This document shows, piece after piece, positions 52,150 to 59,867 of a DNA stretch of 64,000 bases (the first letter of the stretch is position 1; every line of letters begins with the position of its first letter). The stretch comes from Naasia lichenicola (GTDB lineage Bacteria; Actinomycetota; Actinomycetes; Actinomycetales; Microbacteriaceae): the NCBI RefSeq assembly GCF_004801885.1, contig NZ_SSSM01000001.1, positions 186,001 to 250,000 on the forward strand, given 5' to 3'. The position numbers and the translations under genes are program-made. The notes below the pieces were generated by a model. The model saw nothing but the letters and a program-made list of their open reading frames with translations. It searched no databases and had not been told where the DNA came from.

Positions 52150-52488
52150 TCAGCGCGGCTGAGCCGGGTTGGTAGGAACGCCCTGCGACGGCGGATTGAT
52201 CGGCGGGCCGCTGGTGGCAGGCGAGACCGGAGACCCTCCGGCTGAGGAGGTGACCTCCGGCATCTCCTGCTCGACCGCTCCCGCGGGCTCAGCCCCGGCC
52301 TGCAGCTGCTTCAGGCGGTGCTCCAGGACAAGCAGGACCGGCAGCCGGTCGCCGTGGGCGCGCTCGTAGTCCAGCAGGGCGGTCACTCCGGCCTCATCGA
52401 GCGCGCTGATCCTCGACGCCAGGGTCCCCTGAGGGATGTGGTCGTAGTCGGGCAGCGGAAGGGTGGACCGCTCGGGCGCTTCAGTCAT
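52150..52488 (-). CDS. Small conserved actinobacterial protein (DUF8129-like)
   Basis: 112 aa from the ATG at 52488, with GGAG 6 nt upstream. The conserved core is LPLPDYDHIPQGTLASRISA followed by GVTALLDYERAHGDRLPVLL and LEHRLKQLQAG, a helical segment seen in many actinobacterial proteins, including ones tied to lipid droplets; I give the DUF number from memory. The C-terminal 40 residues are Pro/Gly rich and disordered. It lies downstream of the baeRF-like gene, same strand, 58 bp apart. Confidence 0.7.
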   Translation of the reverse strand: MTEAPERSTLPLPDYDHIPQGTLASRISALDEAGVTALLDYERAHGDRLPVLLVLEHRLKQLQAGAEPAGAVEQEMPEVTSSAGGSPVSPATSGPPINPPSQGVPTNPAQPR

Positions 52489-52546
52489 CGAGATCTCCAT
52501 TCAGTGCTTCGTACTCCGCGATCGGGCTGAGGTGGGACCGGGGGAC

Positions 52547-53698
52547 TCAGCCCCCGGTGGGCGCGGCAGCGGGCCACCGCAGGAGGCCCGCCGCACCTGC
52601 CGTCTCCGATTCGAGCCGGCTGATGCGCACGGCGGCGTCGGTGAGCGCCGCCGCGCGGACGAGCGCTTCCGCGGCGGGGACGCTGCCGAGGATCTTCGCC
52701 GACGTCGCGTCCTCCGGCGCTGTCGCGATCCACGGCTCGGCGTCGAGCGCGAGCAGGGTCCTGCCCTCGAGCGCGTCCGGATCCACGAGGAGGATCTCGA
52801 CCTGCGCCTGGCGGAGGGCGTGCACCGTCCAGCCCACGCCGCTCTCGCCCGCACCGTCCTCCTTGCCGAGCTCCGTGGCGAGCCGGTCGAGATCCCGGCG
52901 CCGATCGGACTCGGTGAGCTTTCGGAGCTCCCGATCCACGAACTCGTCGAGGGTCGCGGAAGATGCGCCATCGGCCCTGGTGTTGGCATCGAGCTGCGCG
53001 ACGAGCTGCTGGCTCGCCGATGAGAGCTGCTCCACGAGGAACCGACGGGCGTGCACATCGCCGGCGACCACGATCAGCCGGGGACGGTGCTCGTCGGCGA
53101 GGCGGTCCACGACCGCCGCCAGCTCGGATTCGGTCTGCTTCCAGATCGCCTCGGTGTGCCGCTGGTAGCGCAGGTGCGACCATCCGGCCCCCTGGAACTT
53201 CTTGAGGGTGTCGTCCCTGCCCTGCACGTTGTCCGAAGTCTGGGGCTCGGCCGACGCGGAGGAGAAGACGCTCACCTCGCCGCCCTCGCGACCCGCTTCG
53301 ACCACGAGGTAGCAGATCTCATCCCCTCGATGCCGAAGGAGGGGGACGAGGAGCGGGATCGGTCCTGCATCGACCACCTCCGGTCCCACCAGCGCACCAG
53401 GAAGCACCTGATTGTGCACGATGCGGCCCTCGCACGTGAGGAGATAGCGGCCGGCGGGGCTCGGCACGCCTTCCGTTCCGGCCAGCGCATCTGCGATCGC
53501 CTGGAGGTGCTCCGCCGGAACGTCCCGCTCGTGCAGTCGATCGAGGATGGCGCGATGCCGAGCCTCCTGGACGCCGCGGGGGTCGGGGGAGTCCATCGAG
53601 GCATCGGTGTAGATCGTGATCCACCATCCGCCCTGGCGGAGCGTGTCGATCAGCTGGCGATCGAGCGTGTCCGCATGACTGTTCGGACCCTGGGACAT
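52547..53698 (-). CDS. Vms1/baeRF-like protein (eRF1-fold, peptidyl-tRNA hydrolase-like)
   Basis: 383 aa from the ATG at 53698, with AAGGAG 8 nt upstream. The middle has VVDAGPIPLLVPLLRHRGDE and YLVVEAGREGGEVSVF, then GAGWSHLRYQRHTEAIWKQT, a mark of the bacterial archaeo-eukaryotic release factor group (baeRF), and the C-terminal LVDPDALEGRTLLAL part. These proteins share the release-factor fold with Vms1, which frees nascent chains from stalled ribosomes. No GGQ motif is seen. A role in ribosome rescue or dormancy is inferred from the family. Confidence 0.82.
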   Translation of the reverse strand: MSQGPNSHADTLDRQLIDTLRQGGWWITIYTDASMDSPDPRGVQEARHRAILDRLHERDVPAEHLQAIADALAGTEGVPSPAGRYLLTCEGRIVHNQVLPGALVGPEVVDAGPIPLLVPLLRHRGDEICYLVVEAGREGGEVSVFSSASAEPQTSDNVQGRDDTLKKFQGAGWSHLRYQRHTEAIWKQTESELAAVVDRLADEHRPRLIVVAGDVHARRFLVEQLSSASQQLVAQLDANTRADGASSATLDEFVDRELRKLTESDRRRDLDRLATELGKEDGAGESGVGWTVHALRQAQVEILLVDPDALEGRTLLALDAEPWIATAPEDATSAKILGSVPAAEALVRAAALTDAAVRISRLESETAGAAGLLRWPAAAPTGG

Positions 53699-53769
53699 GG
53701 TTCCAACTCCTTCCGGGCATCCGCCCGTCGCATCAGACCTGTGTGCGGTGGCGCCTGCGCGCATCAGCG

Positions 53770-54012
53770 CTAGGGGCGGTCGTCCATCTCGGAGACCGCG
53801 CCTGTGGTGACGTCGTCCGGCGCCTCCTTGAGAGGACCGTCGATGCCCCAGGCGATGACGGCTTCGGGATCGTCGGTGTCGTCAGGAAGGGCGACGGTCT
53901 GCCGCCATTCCTCGACGTGCGCGGGGCCGTGGCCCTGGATGATCGGCTGCGCCTCGTGCTTCAGCTGGTCGTCGAGCGCGGCGTTGTAGTGGTTGGAGCC
54001 CTGAGAGGACAT
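53770..54012 (-). CDS. Small hypothetical protein
   Basis: 80 aa from the ATG at 54012, with GGGAG 4 nt upstream; ATG 54036 is an alternative. It starts MSSQGSNHYNAALDDQLKHE, contains VEEWRQTVALPDDTDDPEAV, and is acidic. It shows no domain I can name. It lies 71 bp before the baeRF-like gene in the same direction and may be co-transcribed with it. Confidence 0.65.
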   Translation of the reverse strand: MSSQGSNHYNAALDDQLKHEAQPIIQGHGPAHVEEWRQTVALPDDTDDPEAVIAWGIDGPLKEAPDDVTTGAVSEMDDRP

Positions 54013-54257
54013 GACGCTCCCTTCGTTTCCGCTCACGCTAGGTCGGTCGCGAAGGTCTCAATAGGTGCTTCCGCACCCGCTCAGGAGTTCGTAGAATCCC
54101 GGTCGCCAGTAGGGCATGGCGAAGCCCACATCGGCGGGTGCCCTGGCCGCGAGGGAGGATCGAGCGCGCGAAGGCGGCTGCGGAAGTCGGGGCGAGGTTC
54201 GCCAGGGGCATCTTGCCCGCGCCGGGACCAGGCGTCGGCGCGGAAGTGAAGAGCGAG

Positions 54258-54333
54258 TGGTGGGCGATACCGGACTCGAACCGATGACCTCTTCCGTGTG
54301 AAGGAAGCGCGCTACCAACTGCGCCAATCGCCC
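54258..54333 (-). tRNA. tRNA-Val (anticodon CAC)
   Basis: 76 nt with an encoded CCA. The acceptor GGGCGAT pairs with ATCGCCC, the anticodon arm is CTTCC-TTCACAC-GGAAG with anticodon CAC, and the T arm has GGTTCGAGTCC. It is on the minus strand, facing away from the plus-strand tRNA cluster that follows. Confidence 0.95.
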
Positions 54334-54452
54334 GTGCGTCGACAATCCTGCCATACGGTCGGCGCCGAACCCGAACTCTCCGCGCCGCATCTGCCGACGC
54401 CTGAGGGCGCTCTATAGAGCGAGCGGGCAAGATGCGACATGCGCGTCACGAA

Positions 54453-54482
54453 TTGGCGGGCGGTCCGCGGATCGGTTAGAGT
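54453..54482 (+). promoter_or_regulatory. Candidate promoter of the Gly-Cys-Val tRNA cluster
   Basis: TTGGCG (54453-54458) and TAGAGT (54477-54482) are spaced 18 nt and lie 28 nt before the tRNA-Gly 5' end. Confidence 0.45.
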
Positions 54483-54509
54483 CGACGAGTTGCCCGCGAG
54501 GGCGACGAT

Positions 54510-54581
54510 GCGGATGTGGCGCAGTGGTAGCGCATCACCTTGCCAAGGTGAGGGTCGCGAGTTCGAATCTCGTCATCCGCT
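54510..54581 (+). tRNA. tRNA-Gly (anticodon GCC)
   Basis: 72 nt, no encoded CCA. The acceptor is GCGGATG/CATCCGC, the anticodon arm TCACC-TTGCCAA-GGTGA with anticodon GCC, and the T loop TTCGAAT. Confidence 0.95.
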
Positions 54582-54634
54582 CGAGTGAAGTCTCACGGGA
54601 TACGCGGTCAACCAAACCGTGGGAACCCACACAT

Positions 54635-54705
54635 GGTGGCGTGGCCGAGAGGCTAGGCAGCGGCCTGCAAAGCCGTCCACACGGGTTCGAATCCCGTCGC
54701 CACCT
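54635..54705 (+). tRNA. tRNA-Cys (anticodon GCA)
   Basis: 71 nt, no encoded CCA. The acceptor is GGTGGCG/CGCCACC, the anticodon arm CGGCC-TGCAAA-GCCG with anticodon GCA, and the T arm ACGGGTTCGAATCCCGT. Confidence 0.95.
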
Positions 54706-54778
54706 CACTCATCCGCCACCGAGAGGTTCGGCCGGGCACTGCTCACAAGGCAGCTACTGGAGGAACGCGATCGGGAAC

Positions 54779-54853
54779 GGGCGATTGGCGCAGCGGTAGC
54801 GCGCTTCCCTGACACGGAAGAGGTCACTGGTTCGATCCCAGTATCGCCCACCA
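54779..54853 (+). tRNA. tRNA-Val (anticodon GAC)
   Basis: 75 nt with encoded CCA. The acceptor is GGGCGAT/ATCGCCC, the anticodon arm CTTCC-CTGACAC-GGAAG with anticodon GAC, and the T arm CTGGTTCGATCCCAG. Last of the cluster, directly before the accessory island, and so a candidate integration site. Confidence 0.95.
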
Positions 54854-54858
54854 CGAAA

Positions 54859-54883
54859 CCCCCGGCTGACCGGGGGTTTTATT
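54859..54883 (+). terminator. Intrinsic terminator of the tRNA cluster
   Basis: CCCCCGG-ctga-CCGGGGG is followed by TTTTATT, 5 nt after the CCA of tRNA-Val. Confidence 0.9.
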
Positions 54884-54944
54884 CTTGCCCCGGTGACTCG
54901 TGCAATACACGTGCAATAGCGTGTTCGAGAACGATTGGGGCGCC

Positions 54945-55598
54945 ATGTCGGAACACGGGGATCTGCTCGAGGCAGTCGATCGGCTCACGAAGCCCCTGCA
55001 CCGCAAGCAGCTGCAGACTGTCATGGATCCAGACGGCCGCGTTGTCGGCACGAAGCTCATCACGCTGAGCGCGGCGCCGCTGCTCGAGCAGCTCGCCGAA
55101 GCGATCCAGTCGAGCATCGGCGGTAGCTCAGCCGGCGCGACGCTCGCCTCGGAGCGCTCGCTACTGGACACCGATGCCCTGCAGCGCTTTTCGATCATCG
55201 ACTCGCAGGTCCGGGATTGGTGCCGAGACCTCGGACTCGTTCCAACCCGAGACCCGGCGGCGAACCTCCGAGCCTGGTACGTCACTTGTCTCACACGACG
55301 TATGACCTTTGAGGTGGAGGCGTTCCACCTTCGCACGCTCAGCCAGTGGGCGACTCTCATCGATTCGAAACTGGACCCTGTTCGCGAGCGCGAGCTCGAC
55401 GATCGATGCCCAGAGTGTGAGGCGACGACATGGTGGCGCGACGGATCTAAGTACAGGCATCCACTCGTCGTCCGGTATCGTCCGGACGGCGCGGACATGA
55501 TCCAGGCGGCACGGGCCTCCTGCAGAGCCTGTGAGACGTCATGGGGCGTGCGGGCGCCGGCCTGGGAGATCGAGCAGAGGAAGCAGCACGCCGCCTAG
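54945..55598 (+). CDS. Actinophage-like zinc-ribbon protein (DUF7341-like)
   Basis: 217 aa from the ATG at 54945; an upstream in-frame start at 54900 is also open. The layout matches proteins common in actinobacterial phages: an N-terminal GDLLEAVDRLTKPLHRKQLQ, LISAAPLLEQL-like segment, RDWCRDLGL and LRAWYVTCLTRR in the middle, and a C-terminal zinc ribbon CPECEATTWW...CRACETSWGV. The DUF number is from memory. It begins just after the tRNA cluster terminator and follows two direct CGTGCAATA units (54899, 54910). It points to a phage-derived start of the island. Its stop overlaps the stop of the next gene. Confidence 0.7.
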   Translation: MSEHGDLLEAVDRLTKPLHRKQLQTVMDPDGRVVGTKLITLSAAPLLEQLAEAIQSSIGGSSAGATLASERSLLDTDALQRFSIIDSQVRDWCRDLGLVPTRDPAANLRAWYVTCLTRRMTFEVEAFHLRTLSQWATLIDSKLDPVRERELDDRCPECEATTWWRDGSKYRHPLVVRYRPDGADMIQAARASCRACETSWGVRAPAWEIEQRKQHAA

Positions 55599-55942
55599 GT
55601 CGCGGACCAGTCCTCGCTGGTTCGTAGCGGCCCGGGGTCATCTACCGGGGTGGTGAACCGGAAGCCGCGGTAGCTGGGAGGTGGGACGAGGCGGCGTCCG
55701 GCCTGAGCTTTCTGAAGCCAGCCGACTAACTCATCGACGTCGACCGTGCGCATGCCTTCCGACAGGCATCGTGACCGAAAGGCATCTACGTCGACCCCTT
55801 GCCAGCGCTCTCGGACATTCATCAGGTCGGCTTTGAACTTGGCCTGCTCGTTCCACTTCAGGTGGTTGTCGTAGCCCCGAGCCCATCGCGCCAGGTGTTC
55901 GATTATGCCGATCACGCCTGGTGACAGCTCACACTGCGTCAT
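55595..55942 (-). CDS. Hypothetical island protein
   Basis: 115 aa, converging on the phage-like gene and sharing the CTAG of both stops. It has a helical, charged N-terminal half (MTQCELSPGVIGIIEHLARW, KWNEQAKFKADLMNVRERWQ) and a Pro-rich end. I do not recognise a family. It is alone on its strand here; 55 bp separate its start from the stop of the next minus-strand gene. Confidence 0.6.
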   Translation of the reverse strand: MTQCELSPGVIGIIEHLARWARGYDNHLKWNEQAKFKADLMNVRERWQGVDVDAFRSRCLSEGMRTVDVDELVGWLQKAQAGRRLVPPPSYRGFRFTTPVDDPGPLRTSEDWSAT

Positions 55943-55997
55943 GAGACCGGTATACCGTGCGCCGCCGACACCCGCGCGACCTCCACATCACCACGCC

Positions 55998-56618
55998 TCA
56001 TCGGATCGTCTCGGCGTGCTTACGCATCTTCGACCCGTCCGGAGGCACCCACATAACCCAGACGACGGCCGAACTGGGCGAGGTGTACCGACGCTTGAAG
56101 GTGAACACAATTTCCTCTCCAGCATCGAGCGTCCGTGCCTCCTGAGGCAGAACTAGCCACTCTTCGTCGTAGCCGGCCGGGCTGCCGAGCTGGACATGCA
56201 TTGCAACACCGCCGGTCCGATTGATGACCCGCCATTTCTGATCTTGGGACTTATCGGAGAGGGCCTCGAACTCCCACAACACCTTCGGCTTGCCCGCCTC
56301 GCGGATCAGCTCGGCCTGCTCCGCGAGCGCATCCGCAGCACGGCGCTGATGCTCGAGGGAACCTTCCGCGGCGGTGGCGGCACGCTCCTGCTCCCGCGTG
56401 GACTTCTCCGCGGCGTCAGCTGAACGGGTCGCAGCGCTTGCCGATTCCGCGGCAGCCTCGAGCGCCTTCTTCGCCTGCTCCGTAGCTTCGCGCTGCGCCT
56501 CCAGAGCGTCCTTTCTCGCACTGTTCGCGATGTTGGCCTGCACCCACGCGAACATGGCGGCCGCGGCGGCGATGACGACGGTGACGATGGCGAAGAGGAT
56601 CTCGAAGCCTGTCGGCAT
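55998..56618 (-). CDS. Membrane-anchored coiled-coil protein of unknown function
   Basis: 206 aa. An N-terminal membrane helix (FEILFAIVTVVIAAAAAMFA, residues 5-24) is followed by about 85 residues of Ala/Glu/Lys-rich coiled coil, then a beta-rich domain (KPKVLWEFEALSDKSQDQKW, GVAMHVQLGSPAGYDEEWLV, EEIVFTFKRRYTSPSSAVVW). The ending resembles the small domains of proteins that respond to envelope state, but I cannot name it. It follows a 68-aa gene by 5 bp. Confidence 0.75.
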   Translation of the reverse strand: MPTGFEILFAIVTVVIAAAAAMFAWVQANIANSARKDALEAQREATEQAKKALEAAAESASAATRSADAAEKSTREQERAATAAEGSLEHQRRAADALAEQAELIREAGKPKVLWEFEALSDKSQDQKWRVINRTGGVAMHVQLGSPAGYDEEWLVLPQEARTLDAGEEIVFTFKRRYTSPSSAVVWVMWVPPDGSKMRKHAETIR

Positions 56619-56623
56619 GGTGG

Positions 56624-56830
56624 TCAGGCCGCCGACTCAGCTGCGGCAATGGCGCCCTCGAGCGATACCAGAGCCCGTTGGAGATGCGGGATCGCGGCTT
56701 GGAAACGGGTTGCCTCATCGAAGTCGTCGGCGCGGACGGCATTCGCTTCGCTATCCATGAAGGCGCCGATCGCGGCCTCTAGTTGAGAGTGGACGCGGCC
56801 GAGGTCGGCGGAGTCGGAGTCGGAGGTCAT
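56624..56830 (-). CDS. Small helical hypothetical protein
   Basis: 68 aa from the ATG at 56830. The predicted structure is two helices: GRVHSQLEAAIGAFMDSEAN and DEATRFQAAIPHLQRALVSL. It sits 5 bp before the coiled-coil membrane protein gene and is probably translated with it. In-frame starts further upstream to 56944 are open but look like shadow sequence. No family recognised. Confidence 0.6.
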   Translation of the reverse strand: MTSDSDSADLGRVHSQLEAAIGAFMDSEANAVRADDFDEATRFQAAIPHLQRALVSLEGAIAAAESAA

Positions 56831-56927
56831 GCGGCTGACGATGACAGAGGATCGGCCTACCATCAACGCGTTGATCGAATGACGACCGACATGTTCGCGG
56901 GGCCGGCCGCTCGACTTCTGGAGCACC

Positions 56928-57206
56928 ATGGCCCGCGCCGACACCTGGCACCCCGTTTACGCCGCCTACGAGGATCCGCCGTGGACCTTCACCATGATCA
57001 GCCCGCAGGGGCGCTGCTACGGCTCCATCGTCATGAGCAGCACCGAACGCAACTACGTCGTGACCAACGCCGCCGGTTCGACCATCGCGACGACAACGAC
57101 GTTGATGGAGGCGGTGGAGATCGTGCACCGCCACTACGTCCTGGGCCACTCGCCGTCAGGTCCGGTGAATGGCGATGGGAACACCGGCAGCAGCCGACGC
57201 ACGTGA
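56928..57206 (+). CDS. Hypothetical island protein
   Basis: 92 aa from the ATG at 56928, with GGAG 5 nt upstream. The middle is a beta-rich stretch (WTFTMISPQGRCYGSIVMSS, ERNYVVTNAAGSTIATTTTL) followed by a helix (MEAVEIVHRHYVLGH) and a disordered tail. It is divergent from the 68-aa gene. I do not recognise a family. Confidence 0.6.
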   Translation: MARADTWHPVYAAYEDPPWTFTMISPQGRCYGSIVMSSTERNYVVTNAAGSTIATTTTLMEAVEIVHRHYVLGHSPSGPVNGDGNTGSSRRT

Positions 57207-57290
57207 ACGCAGAACCGGCCCCCGGACAATCGGCCGTTGCAGGTTCCAGGGGGACTATCGTGATTGAACCGCTACATAGGGAGTACGAGC

Positions 57291-57674
57291 ATGCTGTCGC
57301 CCGATGCTCTCGTTGTCCGCGCGGGCAAGCAGCGATCCGTCGAGTTCCTGGAGGACAAGATCAACACGGTCGTCAGTCGAGGGGAGTCTCCAGCCCTCTC
57401 GGTTTGGGCCCTTGACCCCCTTACTGGAGAGTCCCGCAACGACACGCTTCTGCGCATCATTGAGGATGCCATGCCGCCTCACCCGGTCGTCCAGGTCAGC
57501 ACGTTCAGGGCGCTGTCAGATGCGGAATTCAGCTTGATACTGGATACTAGTAATGGACAGGCTGCCTGCCATTACAACGTTCCCGTTTCCCATCCGACTA
57601 ACCCGGCCGTGTTGGAAGCGTTTATCAATTGTTTTGGCCAACCCGAGGCGAAGCCATCAAGAGGTGTGAAGTGA
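57291..57674 (+). CDS. Hypothetical island protein, first of a three-gene operon
   Basis: 127 aa from the ATG at 57291, with AGGGAG 7 nt upstream; a TTG at 57264 is in frame. It has VVRAGKQRSVEFLEDKINTV and TLLRIIEDAMPPHPVVQVST, and lower GC in its second half than the surrounding genes. No domain recognised. Its stop overlaps the next start (GTGA), so it is coupled to the 115-aa gene that follows. Confidence 0.65.
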   Translation: MLSPDALVVRAGKQRSVEFLEDKINTVVSRGESPALSVWALDPLTGESRNDTLLRIIEDAMPPHPVVQVSTFRALSDAEFSLILDTSNGQAACHYNVPVSHPTNPAVLEAFINCFGQPEAKPSRGVK

Positions 57675-58018
57675 ACGCGATTGAAGTCGACTTTAGTGAC
57701 CTAGCGCGAAACGGAAAGATCCGAGTTTGGGCTGAGGATGTTGCCGGACTAGAGCAAGGCGACACCGCCGTGCTTACCCAGGATGCCGAAGACATGACCT
57801 GGATCGCCACCCTCTCTGAGGTAGATGGCAGTTGGGCCTATTTCGATCTTCTCCACGAATTGTCTTTTGGCGTGGTGCCGGGGTCGCTAACTTCGACCGC
57901 GGGAATCATATTTCAGACGGTCACATCTGCGTTGGTGGGGTCTTTCAGATTTGAGCCGGCTTTGCCCATGACATACAACTTGGGCACCAGTAGTCCATTA
58001 GAGGCCCAAGTCGCGTGA
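57671..58018 (+). CDS. Hypothetical island protein, second of the operon
   Basis: 115 aa from the GTG at 57671. The start VNAIEVDFSDLARNGKIRVW, then DVAGLEQGDTAVLTQDAEDM and WIATLSEVDGSWAYFDLLHE suggest a small beta-barrel; similar starts occur beside DUF6941 genes in other actinobacteria as far as I recall. Its stop overlaps the next gene (GTGA). Base composition is less GC-rich than core genes. Confidence 0.65.
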   Translation: MNAIEVDFSDLARNGKIRVWAEDVAGLEQGDTAVLTQDAEDMTWIATLSEVDGSWAYFDLLHELSFGVVPGSLTSTAGIIFQTVTSALVGSFRFEPALPMTYNLGTSSPLEAQVA

Positions 58019-58455
58019 AAACCATTGTCCTGCTGGCGGATTCCGCTCAGACCGATTCACAGGGCAAGATCCACGCTCTCGGGTTGGGATGGTCATTCAC
58101 GGGATCCCCTACGCCTCCGGCGGCGATCGTAGTTCTCATCGAAGTCGACTGGAACGAGACCAACCGCCGTTACAAGCTTGAGGCCGACCTAGTCGACGAG
58201 GATGGTCAGCCCGTACTCGTGCCGGGACCTTTCGGTCACGTGCCGATGCACTTTGAAGCCGAATACGAATTGGGGCGCCCGCCCGGCGTGATCCCAGGCA
58301 CTCCACTATCTATTCCCATGGCAGTCCCGATCTCTGGCGGCATGGCACTAACTCCTGGGAAGCGATACACCTGGGTGGTAAAGAACTCGGGCCAGCCGAA
58401 CGACGAATTGGGTGTCAGCTTTTCTATACGACCCGAAGAATCTACGCCTCTCTGA
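58015..58455 (+). CDS. DUF6941 family protein, third of the operon
   Basis: 146 aa from the GTG at 58015. It matches the DUF6941 pattern: MKTIVLLADSAQTDSQGKIH, ALGLGWSFTGSPTPPAAIVV, EVDWNETNRRYKLEADLVDE and DGQPVLVPGP, then a C-terminal beta domain (GKRYTWVVKNSG). The fold looks like a beta sandwich. The function of the family is unknown. It ends a run of three overlapping genes, facing the XRE regulator. Confidence 0.75.
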   Translation: MKTIVLLADSAQTDSQGKIHALGLGWSFTGSPTPPAAIVVLIEVDWNETNRRYKLEADLVDEDGQPVLVPGPFGHVPMHFEAEYELGRPPGVIPGTPLSIPMAVPISGGMALTPGKRYTWVVKNSGQPNDELGVSFSIRPEESTPL

Positions 58456-58634
58456 GAAGCGAGTAAGGGACTCAAGGCACCTTCAGAGTGGCGTCTTCGC
58501 GTCGGAGATGCAATCTCCCCAGACCCGTACACATAGCGAGCCACAGCACCTTACTGCGGCTCCGAGGGTGGGGGCGGGGGGTCCGGGGTGGGGTGCCCGC
58601 CGAGCACCAGTTGACGACGAATGGAGCCTTCGGA

Positions 58635-59261
58635 CTATCCGAGCCAGGCGTGTCTGATGTCCAGCTGGAAAAAGCCGGAGGGTGGACCATCCGTTCCGTG
58701 CGTAATTTCGTAGACCGGCGGGTCGGTCCGGACATATAGACCAACTTGGTCAGGCTTGAACTTGCCGGTCACAAACGCCGTGCCGCCAACCTCTAGGGGG
58801 CGAGAATCCGAAAACGTGTGCGGGCCCCAGAAGAACTCCACTGTGTGCTCGAGGTTGATGAAGTCAGGATTCGGACGCACAGCGATCCACACCTGCCCGA
58901 TGAAACGGCGAGGAAACTTGAGAATGCTCTCGCCCGCCTGTAGCTGCAGCGCTTCGTCTTGCCCCCGGCGTAGGTTGAGAACCGCATATTGCAGTCGCGG
59001 CGTAGTCTCAAAGAAGTTGTCTAGCCTTTCGGCGGCGACCAGCGTGATCTCGCCCTGACCCGTTTCCCACCGTGACACGGTCGACTTGGACACACCACCG
59101 GCGCGGGCTACGTCCGTCTGGGTGAGACCTCCACGCAGTCGCTTGAGGGTAATTCCGAGCTCCCCATCACTTTCTGGGAGCCGCTCCAGCAGTGTCCGGT
59201 TGCGATCGCGCGCTGCCACCATGTCTTCGGTCGGGTCCCATCTCGCTCCCAAAATTCTCAC
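58635..59261 (-). CDS. XRE family transcriptional regulator with a C-terminal effector-like domain
   Basis: 208 aa from the GTG at 59261; the ATG at 59222 (195 aa) is an alternative. The helix-turn-helix is ITLKRLRGGLTQTDVARAGG followed by VSKSTVSRWETGQGEITLVA. The C-terminal 110 residues form a beta-rich domain of unknown type (RRFIGQVWIAVRPNPDFINL, EHTVEFFWGPHTFSDSRPLE). The gene faces the three-gene operon on one side and is divergent from the small Cys-rich gene on the other, so it may control the latter. The gap 58456-58634 holds only a G-rich tract. Confidence 0.85.
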   Translation of the reverse strand: MRILGARWDPTEDMVAARDRNRTLLERLPESDGELGITLKRLRGGLTQTDVARAGGVSKSTVSRWETGQGEITLVAAERLDNFFETTPRLQYAVLNLRRGQDEALQLQAGESILKFPRRFIGQVWIAVRPNPDFINLEHTVEFFWGPHTFSDSRPLEVGGTAFVTGKFKPDQVGLYVRTDPPVYEITHGTDGPPSGFFQLDIRHAWLG

Positions 59262-59364
59262 CTTGGTCCCACGTTCCCATAGACGTCTCAGACCGGCAAC
59301 GAACGGCTGCGATCAGCCATATGTTCTGAGCAGTCCTACGGGGCGGGAAGGAGGTGAGAGTCAC

Positions 59365-59469
59365 ATGTTGAGTTGGATTCGCGGAGGAGCGCACCGCATG
59401 TTCTGTCAATGCGGTTGCACGCGGTGCTCGAAGTACGACCACTGTTACAGCAGGAAGTGCCTTCAGTAG
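59365..59469 (+). CDS. 34-residue cysteine-rich small protein
   Basis: The ATG at 59365 is preceded by AAGGAGGTGA, a perfect complement to the 16S rRNA 3' end, at 7 nt spacing. The product has six cysteines in its last 21 residues, CQCGCTRC then C and C again, with CxCxCxxC spacing at residues 14-21. An internal ATG at residue 12 has its own GGAGGAG site and would give 23 aa. The rest is basic. A small metal-binding or peptide-like product is possible; no family is recognised. It is divergent from the XRE regulator and followed by a hairpin at 59478-59518. Confidence 0.7.
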   Translation: MLSWIRGGAHRMFCQCGCTRCSKYDHCYSRKCLQ

Positions 59470-59477
59470 CACGCTCG

Positions 59478-59518
59478 ACGGAGCCCCGGCCATACCGACC
59501 GGCTGGTCGGGGCTCCGT
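59478..59518 (+). terminator. Strong hairpin after the small Cys-rich gene
   Basis: ACGGAGCCCCG pairs with CGGGGCTCCGT across a 19-nt loop, 8 nt after the small gene's stop. No long T run follows. A second hairpin, GCTCCCGG/CCGGGAGC, is at 59566-59600. Confidence 0.6.
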
Positions 59519-59675
59519 TGCGTCGCGGGACCGCCGTCGAGGCAAAGATGCACGGGCTGAGGGAGGCTCCCGGCCACCCGTGGCAGGGGTGACCGGGAGC
59601 ACCTGGCGTGCTGTCCTGCGGGTGGGGTCGTGCCACGATCGCCCACCTCTACGTTGCAGCGCACGCCGTCTGGGG

Positions 59676-59840
59676 TCAGGGCAGGATGTGCCCGGACTCG
59701 ACGCTCATCCGGACGGGTGCCGGCTGCGCGTTGGTGAGGGACTGCAGGACGAGCTGGTCGGCTCGCTGCTGATCCCATGTCGCTCGGCTGCGGGCCTTCT
59801 CGTCGTAGGTCCACCTGCCGATCTCGTCGACCTGGTCGAT
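59676..59840 (-). pseudogene. Possible 3' fragment of a lost gene
   Basis: On the minus strand an open frame without a start codon reads TIDQVDEIGRWTYDEKARSR onwards and ends ...VRMSVESGHILP. It looks like a plausible C-terminus but begins right after a stop. The region from 59519 to 59867 otherwise holds only hairpins. Low confidence. Confidence 0.3.
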
Positions 59841-59867
59841 GGTCAGGAATCATCGAAGGAGGAGAGC

